From contig NZ_JAPVQY010000014.1 in NCBI RefSeq assembly GCF_027257875.1, positions 1-64,000 of the forward strand: a DNA stretch of 64,000 nucleotides, read 5' to 3'. Position numbers and translations under genes: made by a program. The notes under the pieces are model-generated. The model made no database searches. It was given only the letters and a program-made list of their open reading frames with translations, and was not told the origin of the DNA. Below are positions 27,612-35,654 of the stretch, one piece after another. Each line of letters starts with the position of its first letter. The first letter of the stretch is position 1. Origin of the DNA: Burkholderia sp. IMCC1007. GTDB lineage: Bacteria > Pseudomonadota > Gammaproteobacteria > Burkholderiales > Burkholderiaceae.

Positions 27612-28175
27612 ATGACCCATCACCGCCTCGTCGAAATCACGCCCGCCACGCATCGCGTCGACATCGATCTCGTCTACGCGACCGACCGCAACCTGACCGG
27701 CAAGCCGATCTACCGCCGCGCGCACTGCCTGCTGCTCGAACCGGCCGAAGCCGCGCTGCACCGCGCAGTCGACGTCGCCGCGCAGGCCGGCTTCACGCTG
27801 CGCATCTACGACGCATACCGGCCGCCGCAGGCGCAGCAGGTGCTGTGGGAGTTCCTGCCCGACCCGAACTTCGTCGCCGATCTCGGCCGCGGCTCGAATC
27901 ACAGCCGCGGCACCGCACTCGACCTGACGCTGGTGGGCGCCGACGGCGAGCCGCTCGACATGGGCACCGGCTTCGACGAGATGGTGGCCGCATCGGGCCA
28001 TTTTCACGCGGGGTTGCCCGAAGCCGTCCAACGCAACCGCCTGCTGCTGCTCGGCGTGATGCATGCGGCCGGCTTCGCGCACATCGACAGCGAATGGTGG
28101 CACTACGAACTGCCCGGCTCGCACGCGTTGCCGCAGATCGACAACGCGGCGAGCGGCCCGTGGCGCCTGATGTAA
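27612..28175 (+). CDS. ddpX: D-Ala-D-Ala dipeptidase (VanX/DdpX family)
   Basis: This 187-aa zinc dipeptidase has the family motif SxHxxGxAxD as SNHSRGTALD, supplying His97 and Asp104, and EWWH with Glu161 (catalytic base) and His164 (zinc ligand). No signal peptide is seen, so it acts in the cytoplasm and splits imported D-Ala-D-Ala to D-alanine. It starts 17 bases after the regulator gene and precedes the transporter genes, the same order as E. coli ddpXABCDF. A role in using wall dipeptide as carbon or nitrogen source, rather than vancomycin resistance, follows from this context. Confidence 0.92.
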   Translation: MTHHRLVEITPATHRVDIDLVYATDRNLTGKPIYRRAHCLLLEPAEAALHRAVDVAAQAGFTLRIYDAYRPPQAQQVLWEFLPDPNFVADLGRGSNHSRGTALDLTLVGADGEPLDMGTGFDEMVAASGHFHAGLPEAVQRNRLLLLGVMHAAGFAHIDSEWWHYELPGSHALPQIDNAASGPWRLM

Positions 28176-28239
28176 CGACGATGCAAGTCCCCCTTCACCG
28201 TTCACCTACAACGACTTCAACGACACTGGAGAAGCGCAC

Positions 28240-29841
28240 ATGAAACCCCTGACCTCCCGGCTCGTCGCGGCGCTGGCCGCCGCGTCCGTTCTCGCCGTCG
28301 CCCCGCTTTCCGCCGCGTATGCGGAAACGCCGAAGGACATGTTCGTGATGGCCACGCTGCTCGACGAATTCACGACGCTCGATCCGGGCGAGATCTACGA
28401 GCTGGTGCCGGAGGAATACGTCGCGAACACGTACGACCGGCTCGTGCGTGTCGACCTGCGCGATCCGTCGAAATTCAACGGCGACGTCGCGCAGTCGTGG
28501 ACGGTGAGCGCCGACGGGCTGACGTACACGTTCAAGCTGCGTGCGGGCCTGAAGTTCCACTCCGGCAATCCGCTGACGGCCGACGACGTCGCGTGGTCGA
28601 TCCAGCGCGCGGTGCTGCTCGACAAGGGGCCGGCTGCCGTGCTGACCGGCATCGGCCTCACGAAGGCGAACGTCGCCGCGAACGTGAAGAAGCTCGACGA
28701 CCAGACGGTAGCCATCACGACCGACCGCAAATACGCACCGACCTTCGTGCTGAACGTGCTCGGCTCGTGGCCCGCGTCGGTGGTCGACAAGAAGCTGCTG
28801 CTGTCGCACCAGCAGGGCAACGACTTCGGCAACGCATGGCTGAAGACCAACGAGGCCGGCTCCGGCGCGTACAAGCTCGTCAAGTGGACGGCCGGCGACA
28901 GCATCGTGCTGCAGCGCTTCGACGGCTACCGGCTGCCGCTCGCGATGAAGCGCATCGTTCTGCGCCACGTGCCCGAAGCGGCGAGCCAGCGCCTGCTGCT
29001 GGAAAACGGCGACGTCGACGTCGCGCGCGACCTGAGCCCCGACGATCTCGCGTCGGTGGTGAAATCGGGCAAGGCGAAGGTCACGGCGTCGCCGCAGGCG
29101 ACGCAGCTCTACCTCGGGCTGAACACGAAGAACCCGACGCTCGCGAAACCCGACGTGCAGGAAGCGCTGAAGTGGCTGGTCGACTATTCGGGCATCCAGG
29201 CCAACGTCGTGAAGACGACCTACAAGGTGCACCAGACCTTCCTGCCGGAAGGCTTCCTCGGCACGCTGAATACGAACCCGTACAAGCTCGACGTCGCGAA
29301 GGCGAAGGCGCTGCTCGCGAAAGCCGGCGTGCCCAACGGCTTCCCGGTGACGATGGACGTTCGCAACGACTACCCGTACACGGAGATCGCGCAGGCCGTG
29401 CAGGCGAACTTCGCGCAAGCCGGCATCAAGGTGCAATTGATTCCGGGCGACAACAAGCAGACGCTCGCGAAATACCGCGCGCGCCAGCACGACATCTATA
29501 TCGGCGAATGGTCGGCCGACTACATCGATCCGCACAGCAACGCGCAGGGGTTTGCATGGAACCCGGACAACTCCGACAAGTCGAGCTATAAGATGCTGGC
29601 CTGGCGCAACAGCTGGGACATCCCGCAACTGACGAAGGAAACCGACACCGCGCTCGCCGAACCGACGGCCGCGAAACGCGCGCAGCTGTATCAGACGATG
29701 CAGAAGGAAATGCTCGCGCGCTCGCCGTTCGTGATCATGTTCGAGAAAGTCGCGCAGGTCGCGGCGCGGCCCGGCGTGAGCGGGCTCGAAGTCGGACCGA
29801 TCAACGATCTCGTGTCGTACCGCAACCTGAAGAAGCAATAA
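28240..29841 (+). CDS. ddpA: Dipeptide ABC transporter binding protein (DdpA-like)
   Basis: This 533-aa periplasmic binding protein has a signal peptide to ~residue 28 (AYA|ET) and the SBP_bac_5 fold with 'TTLDPGEIYELVPEEYVANTYDRLV' and 'SGNPLTADDVAWSIQ'. It follows ddpX by 64 bases, with GGAGA before the ATG, and is 10 bases from the first permease, so it is the operon's own receptor, presumably for D-Ala-D-Ala or related wall peptides. It is closely related to the orphan binding protein at 23080-24669. The gene name rests on operon order, not on a ligand assay. Confidence 0.9.
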   Translation: MKPLTSRLVAALAAASVLAVAPLSAAYAETPKDMFVMATLLDEFTTLDPGEIYELVPEEYVANTYDRLVRVDLRDPSKFNGDVAQSWTVSADGLTYTFKLRAGLKFHSGNPLTADDVAWSIQRAVLLDKGPAAVLTGIGLTKANVAANVKKLDDQTVAITTDRKYAPTFVLNVLGSWPASVVDKKLLLSHQQGNDFGNAWLKTNEAGSGAYKLVKWTAGDSIVLQRFDGYRLPLAMKRIVLRHVPEAASQRLLLENGDVDVARDLSPDDLASVVKSGKAKVTASPQATQLYLGLNTKNPTLAKPDVQEALKWLVDYSGIQANVVKTTYKVHQTFLPEGFLGTLNTNPYKLDVAKAKALLAKAGVPNGFPVTMDVRNDYPYTEIAQAVQANFAQAGIKVQLIPGDNKQTLAKYRARQHDIYIGEWSADYIDPHSNAQGFAWNPDNSDKSSYKMLAWRNSWDIPQLTKETDTALAEPTAAKRAQLYQTMQKEMLARSPFVIMFEKVAQVAARPGVSGLEVGPINDLVSYRNLKKQ

Positions 29842-29851
29842 GATTCGCCGC

Positions 29852-30922
29852 ATGTCGACTCCCGCCTCCTCCCTCGAAGCGCTGCGCACGCTGCCCGCGC
29901 GGCGCCCGGCCGTACGCTGGGCGCTGCGCGTGCTGCGCTGGGCGCTCACGCTCGCCGTCACGTTCGCGGGCCTGCTCGCGCTGACGTTCGTGATCGGCCG
30001 CAAGGTGCCGATCGATCCGGTGCTCGCGATCCTCGGCGATCGTGCGTCGGCCGCGGCATACGCGGCCGAACGCATCGCGCTCGGCCTCGACAAGCCGCTC
30101 GCCACGCAATTCCTGATCTACGCGCGCGACGTGCTGCACGGCAATCTCGGCATGTCGCTGCTGACGTCGAACCCCGTGCTCGACGACATCAGGCGCGTGT
30201 TCCCGGCCACGCTCGAACTCGCGACGATCGCGACGCTGATCGGGATCGCGATCGGCGTGCCGCTCGGCGTCGCGGCCGCGGTGAAGCACAACCGGCCGAT
30301 CGACCACATCGCGCGCTTCGTCGGGCTGATCGGCAATTCGGTGCCGGTGTTCTGGCTCGGGCTGATGGGGCTGCTGCTGTTCTATGCGCGGCTGCACTGG
30401 GTCGCCGGCCCCGGCCGCCTCGACCCGGCGTACGACGGGATGGTCGACGCGCGCACCGGCAGCCTGCTGATCGACTCGGCGCTCGCCGGCGAGTGGGACG
30501 TGTTCCGCAACGCGGTGTCGCACATCGCGCTGCCGGCCGCGATCCTCGGCTACTACTCGGTGGCGTACCTGAGCCGGATGACACGCTCGTTCATGCTCGA
30601 TCAGCTGAGCCAGGAGTACATCGTCACCGCGCGCGCGAAGGGGTTGTCCGAGCGCCGCGTGATCTGGCGGCACGCGTTCGGCAACATCGCGGTGCCGCTG
30701 CTGACCGTGATCGCGCTCACCTACAGCAACCTGCTCGAAGGGTCGGTGCTGACGGAGATCGTGTTCGCATGGCCGGGGATCGGCTCGTACCTGACGGGTG
30801 CGCTGCTGAATGCCGACATGAACGCGGTGCTCGGCGCGACGCTCGTGATCGGCGCGATGTTCATTACCGTCAACCTGCTGACCGATGCGCTGTACCGCGT
30901 GTTCGATCCGCGTGCGCGCTGA
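29852..30922 (+). CDS. ddpB: Dipeptide ABC transporter permease 1 (DdpB-like)
   Basis: This 356-aa inner-membrane permease of the DppB/OppB type has one N-terminal helix, a periplasmic loop, then the conserved five-helix core (~115-345) with the EAA-type cytoplasmic loop 'EYIVTARAKGLSERRVIWRHAF', which docks on the ATPases. The start lies 10 bases after the binding-protein stop. It pairs with the second permease at 30989. Confidence 0.9.
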   Translation: MSTPASSLEALRTLPARRPAVRWALRVLRWALTLAVTFAGLLALTFVIGRKVPIDPVLAILGDRASAAAYAAERIALGLDKPLATQFLIYARDVLHGNLGMSLLTSNPVLDDIRRVFPATLELATIATLIGIAIGVPLGVAAAVKHNRPIDHIARFVGLIGNSVPVFWLGLMGLLLFYARLHWVAGPGRLDPAYDGMVDARTGSLLIDSALAGEWDVFRNAVSHIALPAAILGYYSVAYLSRMTRSFMLDQLSQEYIVTARAKGLSERRVIWRHAFGNIAVPLLTVIALTYSNLLEGSVLTEIVFAWPGIGSYLTGALLNADMNAVLGATLVIGAMFITVNLLTDALYRVFDPRAR

Positions 30923-30988
30923 GGGCCGCTTCGACATGACCGTTTCCATCCTGCTTCTTTCACCGTCCATGCCGAAGGTCGTCCGATC

Positions 30989-31903
30989 ATGAATGCCGAG
31001 CGTCTCCCGCTGCGCGCGTGGCTTCTCTCCGATGCGCCCGCATCGCGCTCGCAGGCCGCATTCGGCCTCGCGTATCGCCGCTGGCGCCGTTTCGCCGGCA
31101 ATCCGCTGAACCTGTTCGGGCTCGCGATCCTGCTCGCGCTGATCGTCGTCGCGATCATCGGCCCGCTGATCATGCCGCACGATCCGCTGCACCAGGTGCT
31201 GTCCGACCGCCTGCTGCCGCCGGGCTCGCCGACGCACTGGCTCGGCACCGACCAGCTCGGCCGCGACATCCTGTCGCGGATGATCGCGGGCTCCCGGCTC
31301 ACGCTCGGCATCGCGCTGCTCGTCGTCGTGATCGTCGTGCCGATCGGCCTCATGATCGGCATGACCGCCGGCTATTGCGGCGGCTTCGTCGACAGCGTGC
31401 TGATGCGCATCACCGACATCGCACTCGCGTTCCCGAAGATCGTGCTCGCGCTCGCGTTCGCGGCTGCGCTCGGGCCGGGCGTGATCAACGCGGTCGTCGC
31501 GATCTCGATCACCGCGTGGCCCGCGTATGCGCGGCTCGCGCGCGCGGAGACGATCCGCATCGCGCAGGCCGACTTCATCCACGCGGCGCGGCTGCAAGGC
31601 GCGTCGGGCCCGCGGATCCTGCTGCGCTACATCATGCCGCTGTGCATGTCGTCGGTGATCGTGCGCGCGACGCTCGACATGGCCGGCATCATCCTGACCG
31701 TCGCGGGCCTCGGTTTCCTCGGCCTCGGCGCGCAGCCGCCGAGCCCCGAATGGGGCTTCATGGTCGCGTCGGGCCGCAACGTGCTGCTCGACGCTTGGTG
31801 GGTCGCGACGCTGCCCGGCGTGGCGATCCTGCTCGTCAGCCTCGCGTTCAACCTGCTCGGCGACGGGCTGCGCGACGTCTTCGATCCGCGTCATGGAGCG
31901 TGA
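30989..31903 (+). CDS. ddpC: Dipeptide ABC transporter permease 2 (DdpC-like)
   Basis: This 304-aa permease of the DppC/OppC type has an N-terminal helix (~38-58), 'HWLGTDQLGRDILSRMIAGSRLTL' after the first periplasmic loop, and the EAA loop 'DFIHAARLQGASGPRILLRYIMP'. These are all standard for OppC proteins. The gene lies 66 bases after the first permease, and its stop is one base from the next ATG. Confidence 0.9.
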   Translation: MNAERLPLRAWLLSDAPASRSQAAFGLAYRRWRRFAGNPLNLFGLAILLALIVVAIIGPLIMPHDPLHQVLSDRLLPPGSPTHWLGTDQLGRDILSRMIAGSRLTLGIALLVVVIVVPIGLMIGMTAGYCGGFVDSVLMRITDIALAFPKIVLALAFAAALGPGVINAVVAISITAWPAYARLARAETIRIAQADFIHAARLQGASGPRILLRYIMPLCMSSVIVRATLDMAGIILTVAGLGFLGLGAQPPSPEWGFMVASGRNVLLDAWWVATLPGVAILLVSLAFNLLGDGLRDVFDPRHGA

Positions 31904-31904
31904 C

Positions 31905-32822
31905 ATGCCAATGAATTCCACCACCGCGCCGGCAGCGCCGCTTTGCGAGATCGACGGCCTGAAGATCGGCTTTCGCGGGCACGACGGCGTCGTCACCGAC
32001 GCGGTGCGCGACCTGTCGCTGACGCTCGCGCCCGGCGAACGGCTCGGCATCGTCGGCGAATCGGGCTCCGGCAAATCGCTGACGGGCCGCGCACTGCTCG
32101 GGCTGCTGCCCGAAGCCGCGCGCTGCTCGGCGCGCACGATGCGTTTCGCCGGCCACGACCTGCTCGCGATGTCGGCGCGCGAACGCCGGCGCCTGTGCGG
32201 CAGCCAGATGGGCATGATCCTGCAGGATCCGAAGTATTCGCTGAACCCGGTGATGACCGTCGCGAAGCAGATGGGCGAAGCGTTCCATCGGCACGAGCCG
32301 GGCCTGCGCGGCCGCGCGCTGCGCGAGCGGATCGTCGAGGCGCTCGCGGCCGTGCAGATTCGCGATCCGGCGCGCGTCGCCGATGCGTATCCGCACGAGT
32401 TGTCGGGCGGCATGGGCCAGCGCGTGATGATCGCGATGATGGTGTCGACCGGCCCGCGCCTGTTGATCGCGGACGAACCGACCTCCGCGCTCGACGTCGC
32501 GGTATCGATGCAGGTGCTCGCGGTGCTCGACGCGATGATCGCGCGGCACGGCACGGGGTTGATGTTCATCAGCCACGACCTGCCGCTCGTGATGTCGTTC
32601 TGCGATCGCGTCGCGGTGATGTATGCGGGCCGCGTGGTCGAGACCTGCGCCGCGCGCGACCTGCGCAACGCGACGCATCCCTATACGCGCGGGCTGCTCG
32701 CGGCGAATCCGCCGCTCGTGAACCCGCCCGACGAATTGCCGGTGCTGCGGCGCGATCCGGCGTGGCTCGACGCGGCCGCGCTCGCGCCGACCTCACACGA
32801 CCCGCAGGAGGCCGCACGATGA
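31905..32822 (+). CDS. ddpD: Dipeptide ABC transporter ATPase 1 (DdpD-like)
   Basis: This 305-aa ABC ATPase has Walker A GESGSGKS, signature LSGGMGQR, Walker B LLIADEPTSALD and switch SHD, followed by the oligopeptide-type C-terminal segment 'HPYTRGLLAANP'. I place the start at ATG 31905 because GGAG lies six bases upstream; ATG 31893 would overlap the permease end. Its stop overlaps the next gene's start (ATGA), so the two ATPases are translated together. Confidence 0.9.
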   Translation: MPMNSTTAPAAPLCEIDGLKIGFRGHDGVVTDAVRDLSLTLAPGERLGIVGESGSGKSLTGRALLGLLPEAARCSARTMRFAGHDLLAMSARERRRLCGSQMGMILQDPKYSLNPVMTVAKQMGEAFHRHEPGLRGRALRERIVEALAAVQIRDPARVADAYPHELSGGMGQRVMIAMMVSTGPRLLIADEPTSALDVAVSMQVLAVLDAMIARHGTGLMFISHDLPLVMSFCDRVAVMYAGRVVETCAARDLRNATHPYTRGLLAANPPLVNPPDELPVLRRDPAWLDAAALAPTSHDPQEAAR

Positions 32823-33580
32823 TCGACGTCGATCATGTCTCTATCCGTTTTCCGACCCGCACGGGTCACGTCGACGCCGTGCGCGATGCGAGCTTCGCGG
32901 TGCGCGACGGCGAAGTGTTCGGGCTCGTCGGCGAGTCGGGCTCCGGCAAGTCGACGCTGCTGCGCGCGCTGACCGGCCTCGTGCCGCTCGCGGGCGGCAG
33001 CCTGTCGATCGACGGACGGCCGGTCGGCGGCACGCCCGATCGCGCGTTCCGCCGCCACGTGCAGATGGTGTTCCAGGATCCGTATGCGTCGCTGCATCCG
33101 CGCTTCACCGTCGACCAGACGCTGCGCGAGCCGCTGTCGATTCATGGGATCGGCGACGCCGACGCACGCATCGCCCGCGCGCTCTCCGAGGTCGGGCTCG
33201 GCCCGACGTTCCGCTTTCGCTACCCGCATCAGTTGTCGGGCGGCCAGCGCCAGCGTGTCGCGATCGCGCGCGCGCTGATCGTCGAGCCGCGCGTGCTGCT
33301 GCTCGACGAGCCGACCTCCGCGCTCGACGTATCGGTGCAGGCCGAGATCCTGAACCTGCTGCGCCGCCTGCATCGCGAACGCAAGCTGACGATGATGCTC
33401 GTCAGCCACAACCTCGCGGTGATCGGCTTCCTGTGCCAGCGCGTCGCGGTGATGCAGCACGGCGAGATCGTCGAGCAGCTGCGCGTGGAGGACGTGCGCG
33501 CCGGACAGGTCGCACGCGACTACACGCGCACGCTGCTGCGCGCGACCGAAGGCTACCGCCGGCTCGATCCGGTCGCCTGA
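32819..33580 (+). CDS. ddpF: Dipeptide ABC transporter ATPase 2 (DdpF-like)
   Basis: This 253-aa ABC ATPase has Walker A GESGSGKST, signature LSGGQRQR, Walker B LLLDEPTSALD and switch SHN rather than the usual SHD. It lacks most of the long C-terminal extension of DppF-type proteins. The ATG overlaps the preceding stop and has AGGAGG eight bases upstream. It is the last gene of the operon; a hairpin follows. Confidence 0.9.
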   Translation: MIDVDHVSIRFPTRTGHVDAVRDASFAVRDGEVFGLVGESGSGKSTLLRALTGLVPLAGGSLSIDGRPVGGTPDRAFRRHVQMVFQDPYASLHPRFTVDQTLREPLSIHGIGDADARIARALSEVGLGPTFRFRYPHQLSGGQRQRVAIARALIVEPRVLLLDEPTSALDVSVQAEILNLLRRLHRERKLTMMLVSHNLAVIGFLCQRVAVMQHGEIVEQLRVEDVRAGQVARDYTRTLLRATEGYRRLDPVA

Positions 33581-33591
33581 CACATCGGCGA

Positions 33592-33624
33592 CGCGCGGGC
33601 GTGCGATACTCGGCCGCCCGCGCG
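33592..33624 (+). terminator. Hairpin ending the ddp-like operon
   Basis: CGCGCGGGCG (33592-33601) and CGCCCGCGCG (33615-33624) form a perfect 10-bp stem with a 13-base loop, 11 bases after the stop. No T run follows. Confidence 0.6.
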
Positions 33625-33708
33625 CCGGTGCCCCATGAACGGAACCCACGCACCCCGCGCCGGTCCACTTCCTTTCTTCAACAGCTCAACAGCGATAGGG
33701 AGGCGTTC

Positions 33709-33963
33709 ATGCTGCAATTCATCGAAACCCTGGTGGTCGGGCTCATCGTCGGCCTCCTCGCACGCGCGCTCAAGCCCGGCGACGACAAGATGGGCATCCT
33801 GATGACCATCGTGCTCGGCATCGTCGGCTCGCTCGTCGCAGGCTACGTCGGCCGCGCGGCCGGCTGGTATGCACCGGGCCAGGGCGCCGGCTGGATCGCG
33901 TCGATCATCGGCGCGATCGTGCTGCTCGTGATCGTCGGCGCGGTGCGCAAGCGCACGGCCTGA
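33709..33963 (+). CDS. GlsB/YeaQ/YmgE family stress membrane protein
   Basis: This 84-aa protein has three hydrophobic helices (ETLVVGLIVGLLARAL; GILMTIVLGIVGSLVAGYVG; GWIASIIGAIVLLVIVGAV) and the family's 'PGDDKMG' loop. It is found in the inner membrane and often induced by general stress; the biochemical role is unknown. The start at ATG 33709 follows AGGGAGG. A textbook terminator follows the gene, so it is monocistronic. Confidence 0.88.
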   Translation: MLQFIETLVVGLIVGLLARALKPGDDKMGILMTIVLGIVGSLVAGYVGRAAGWYAPGQGAGWIASIIGAIVLLVIVGAVRKRTA

Positions 33964-33990
33964 TCGCCGCAGCGCCCGCTTCAACGCCGG

Positions 33991-34025
33991 ACGGCCGCCC
34001 AGCATCCGGGCGGCCGTTTCCTTTT
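33991..34025 (+). terminator. Rho-independent terminator of the GlsB gene
   Basis: ACGGCCGCCC and GGGCGGCCGT form a perfect 10-bp stem around AGCATCC, followed by TTCCTTTTC. Confidence 0.85.
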
Positions 34026-34326
34026 CGATCGTCGCGATTCACCGGATCGCAGGCTCGTTGAGCGCTCAACCATTTATCCGCAAACGCGCGCATTCATCGA
34101 CGCGCGTTGCGCGAGCATACGCCACCGGCAATACCCCGACTTGCGGGCGCACAAATTTGAGATAGATTGATTGGAGGAATACGGCGTCGTTTGCTTATTG
34201 CCGTTATTTCGGGTTTTGCATTCAAGAGGTCCGATGAAGTTGCCGTTTACGCATACAGCACCGCAGCGTTGACGGACTGCCATTCGAGCGGCCCCGCTGC
34301 GACGCGCTTCCTCTCTGGAGCCTGTC
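34026..34326. other. 301-base leader/promoter region of the fimbrial-like gene
   Basis: It is AT-richer than its surroundings. It contains a perfect 14-bp palindrome GTTGAGCGCTCAAC (34057-34070) and a 12-codon frame (ATG 34234 to TGA 34272) behind AAGAGG that could be a leader peptide. No gene of normal size is seen. Regulation of the downstream gene may act here; the element types are not recognised. Confidence 0.5.
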
Positions 34327-34662
34327 ATGAAGCATCGCCTGTTTGCCGCCTCGTCTGCGCTGGCTGCCGCGCTTCTGGCCTCATCCGCTTCATTCGCCGC
34401 CGGCGCGTCCGGCATCATCCACTTCACCGGCATGATCGTCGAGCCGCCATGCTCGTTCGCGCTCGATACGACGGACGCCGCGCATGCGCGCGTGCATCCC
34501 GACTGCCCGCGCCCGGCGAGCGGGCAAGTCGCGTTCGTCGACGCGGCCAGCCTGCAGACGATCAGGACCACGACCTTTACGCAGGCCTCGCGCGCAATCG
34601 TTTTACCCGACCGACCGGGCAACGATCGTGCACCGGTGATCGCCGTCGTGACTTACCAGTGA
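34327..34662 (+). CDS. Type 1 fimbrial-like secreted protein
   Basis: This 111-aa precursor has a signal peptide (to ~residue 25, FAA|GA). The mature N-terminus 'GIIHFTGMIVEPPCSF' matches the first strand of type 1 pilins (G-x-I-x-F-x-G-x-I-v-x-x-x-C), and a second Cys (DCPRP) can pair with it. It is shorter than a true pilin (~150-180 aa), and no chaperone or usher gene is nearby. It may be a pilin-like surface or signalling protein. GGAG precedes the ATG. Confidence 0.65.
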   Translation: MKHRLFAASSALAAALLASSASFAAGASGIIHFTGMIVEPPCSFALDTTDAAHARVHPDCPRPASGQVAFVDAASLQTIRTTTFTQASRAIVLPDRPGNDRAPVIAVVTYQ

Positions 34663-34684
34663 AACGCGCCGGCGATGCAGCGCG

Positions 34685-35557
34685 TCAGTCGCGATGGGCG
34701 GCGATCCAGTCGCTGAACGCGCGGATCTTCTGTTGGCTGCCGATGTTCTCGGGATACACGAAGAAGTAACGTGCGCCTGTTTCGAGCACGATGTCGAACG
34801 GCCGCTCGAGCCGGCGTGCGCTGACGTCGTCGTCGACCAGCGTCACGTCGCCGATCGCCACGCCGAAGCCCTGCATCGCCGCGTTGGTCGCGAGATCGAG
34901 CGTGTCGAAGGTCGGCCCGCGCTCGGCATCGACGGCGCGCGCGCCCGCGTGTTCGAGCCACGCGCGCCAGTCGCGATGGTCGCGCGTCGGATGCAGCAGC
35001 GTATGGCGCGCGAGATCGCCGACCGCATCGAGCGGCGATGCCTGCCGCAGCTCGGGCGCGCATACCGGCGTCAGCCGTTCGTCGAACAGCGGCAGCGCGA
35101 ACACGCCCGCGCCCGGCGACGTGCCGTAGACGACGGCCGCATCGAACGGCTCGGTCGAGAAATCGACGACGTGCTGCCACGCGGTCGTGATCTGCACATG
35201 GAGATCGGGATGTTCGCCCTGGAAGCGCATGATGCGCGGCAGCATCCAGCGCATCACGCAGGTCGGCACCTTCAGCGCGAGATCGGTGCGCTGCCGCGTG
35301 AGCTTCATCGAGATGTCCTCGATCCGCGCGAAGCTCTCGTCGACCACCGGCAGCAATTGCTCGCCCTCCGGCGTCAGCGTGAGGCCCTTCGCATGGCGCT
35401 TGAACAGCGGAAACCCGTAATGCGCCTCGAGCGTCTGGATCTGCCGGCTCACCGCGCCCTGCGTGAGGCACAGCTGCTCGGCCGCGCGCGTGAAGCTGCG
35501 GTGGCGGGCCACCGTCGAGAAGATCTGCAACGCGTGCAGGGGCGGAAGTCGGCGCAT
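34685..35557 (-). CDS. LysR family regulator (GcvA/AmpR-like) next to pseudo-beta-lactamase
   Basis: This 290-aa regulator has the GcvA/AmpR subgroup N-terminus: 'LPPLHALQIFSTVARHRSFTRAAEQLCLTQGAVSRQIQTLEAHYGFPLFKR'. This subgroup includes PenR/AmpR, which controls beta-lactamase genes in Burkholderia. Here it lies 97 bases downstream of a class A beta-lactamase homologue on the same strand, not divergent from it as in ampR-ampC or penR-penA. ATG 35557 is the start that matches the family; upstream extensions read into non-coding sequence. Confidence 0.87.
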   Translation of the reverse strand: MRRLPPLHALQIFSTVARHRSFTRAAEQLCLTQGAVSRQIQTLEAHYGFPLFKRHAKGLTLTPEGEQLLPVVDESFARIEDISMKLTRQRTDLALKVPTCVMRWMLPRIMRFQGEHPDLHVQITTAWQHVVDFSTEPFDAAVVYGTSPGAGVFALPLFDERLTPVCAPELRQASPLDAVGDLARHTLLHPTRDHRDWRAWLEHAGARAVDAERGPTFDTLDLATNAAMQGFGVAIGDVTLVDDDVSARRLERPFDIVLETGARYFFVYPENIGSQQKIRAFSDWIAAHRD

Positions 35558-35654
35558 GATGAAGCGGGTAAACGGAAAACCGCGCGCCGGCATCGGCGCG
35601 TGCTGACCGACACGATAAGCCAAACGCCGGCTTTGCGCGAGGTGTGCCGCGCGC

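Noticed and set aside
29801..32668. 955-codon minus-strand frame opposite the transporter operon
   Set aside because: It is exactly antisense to permease and ATPase genes whose motifs are unmistakable; the frame is open only because of GC bias.
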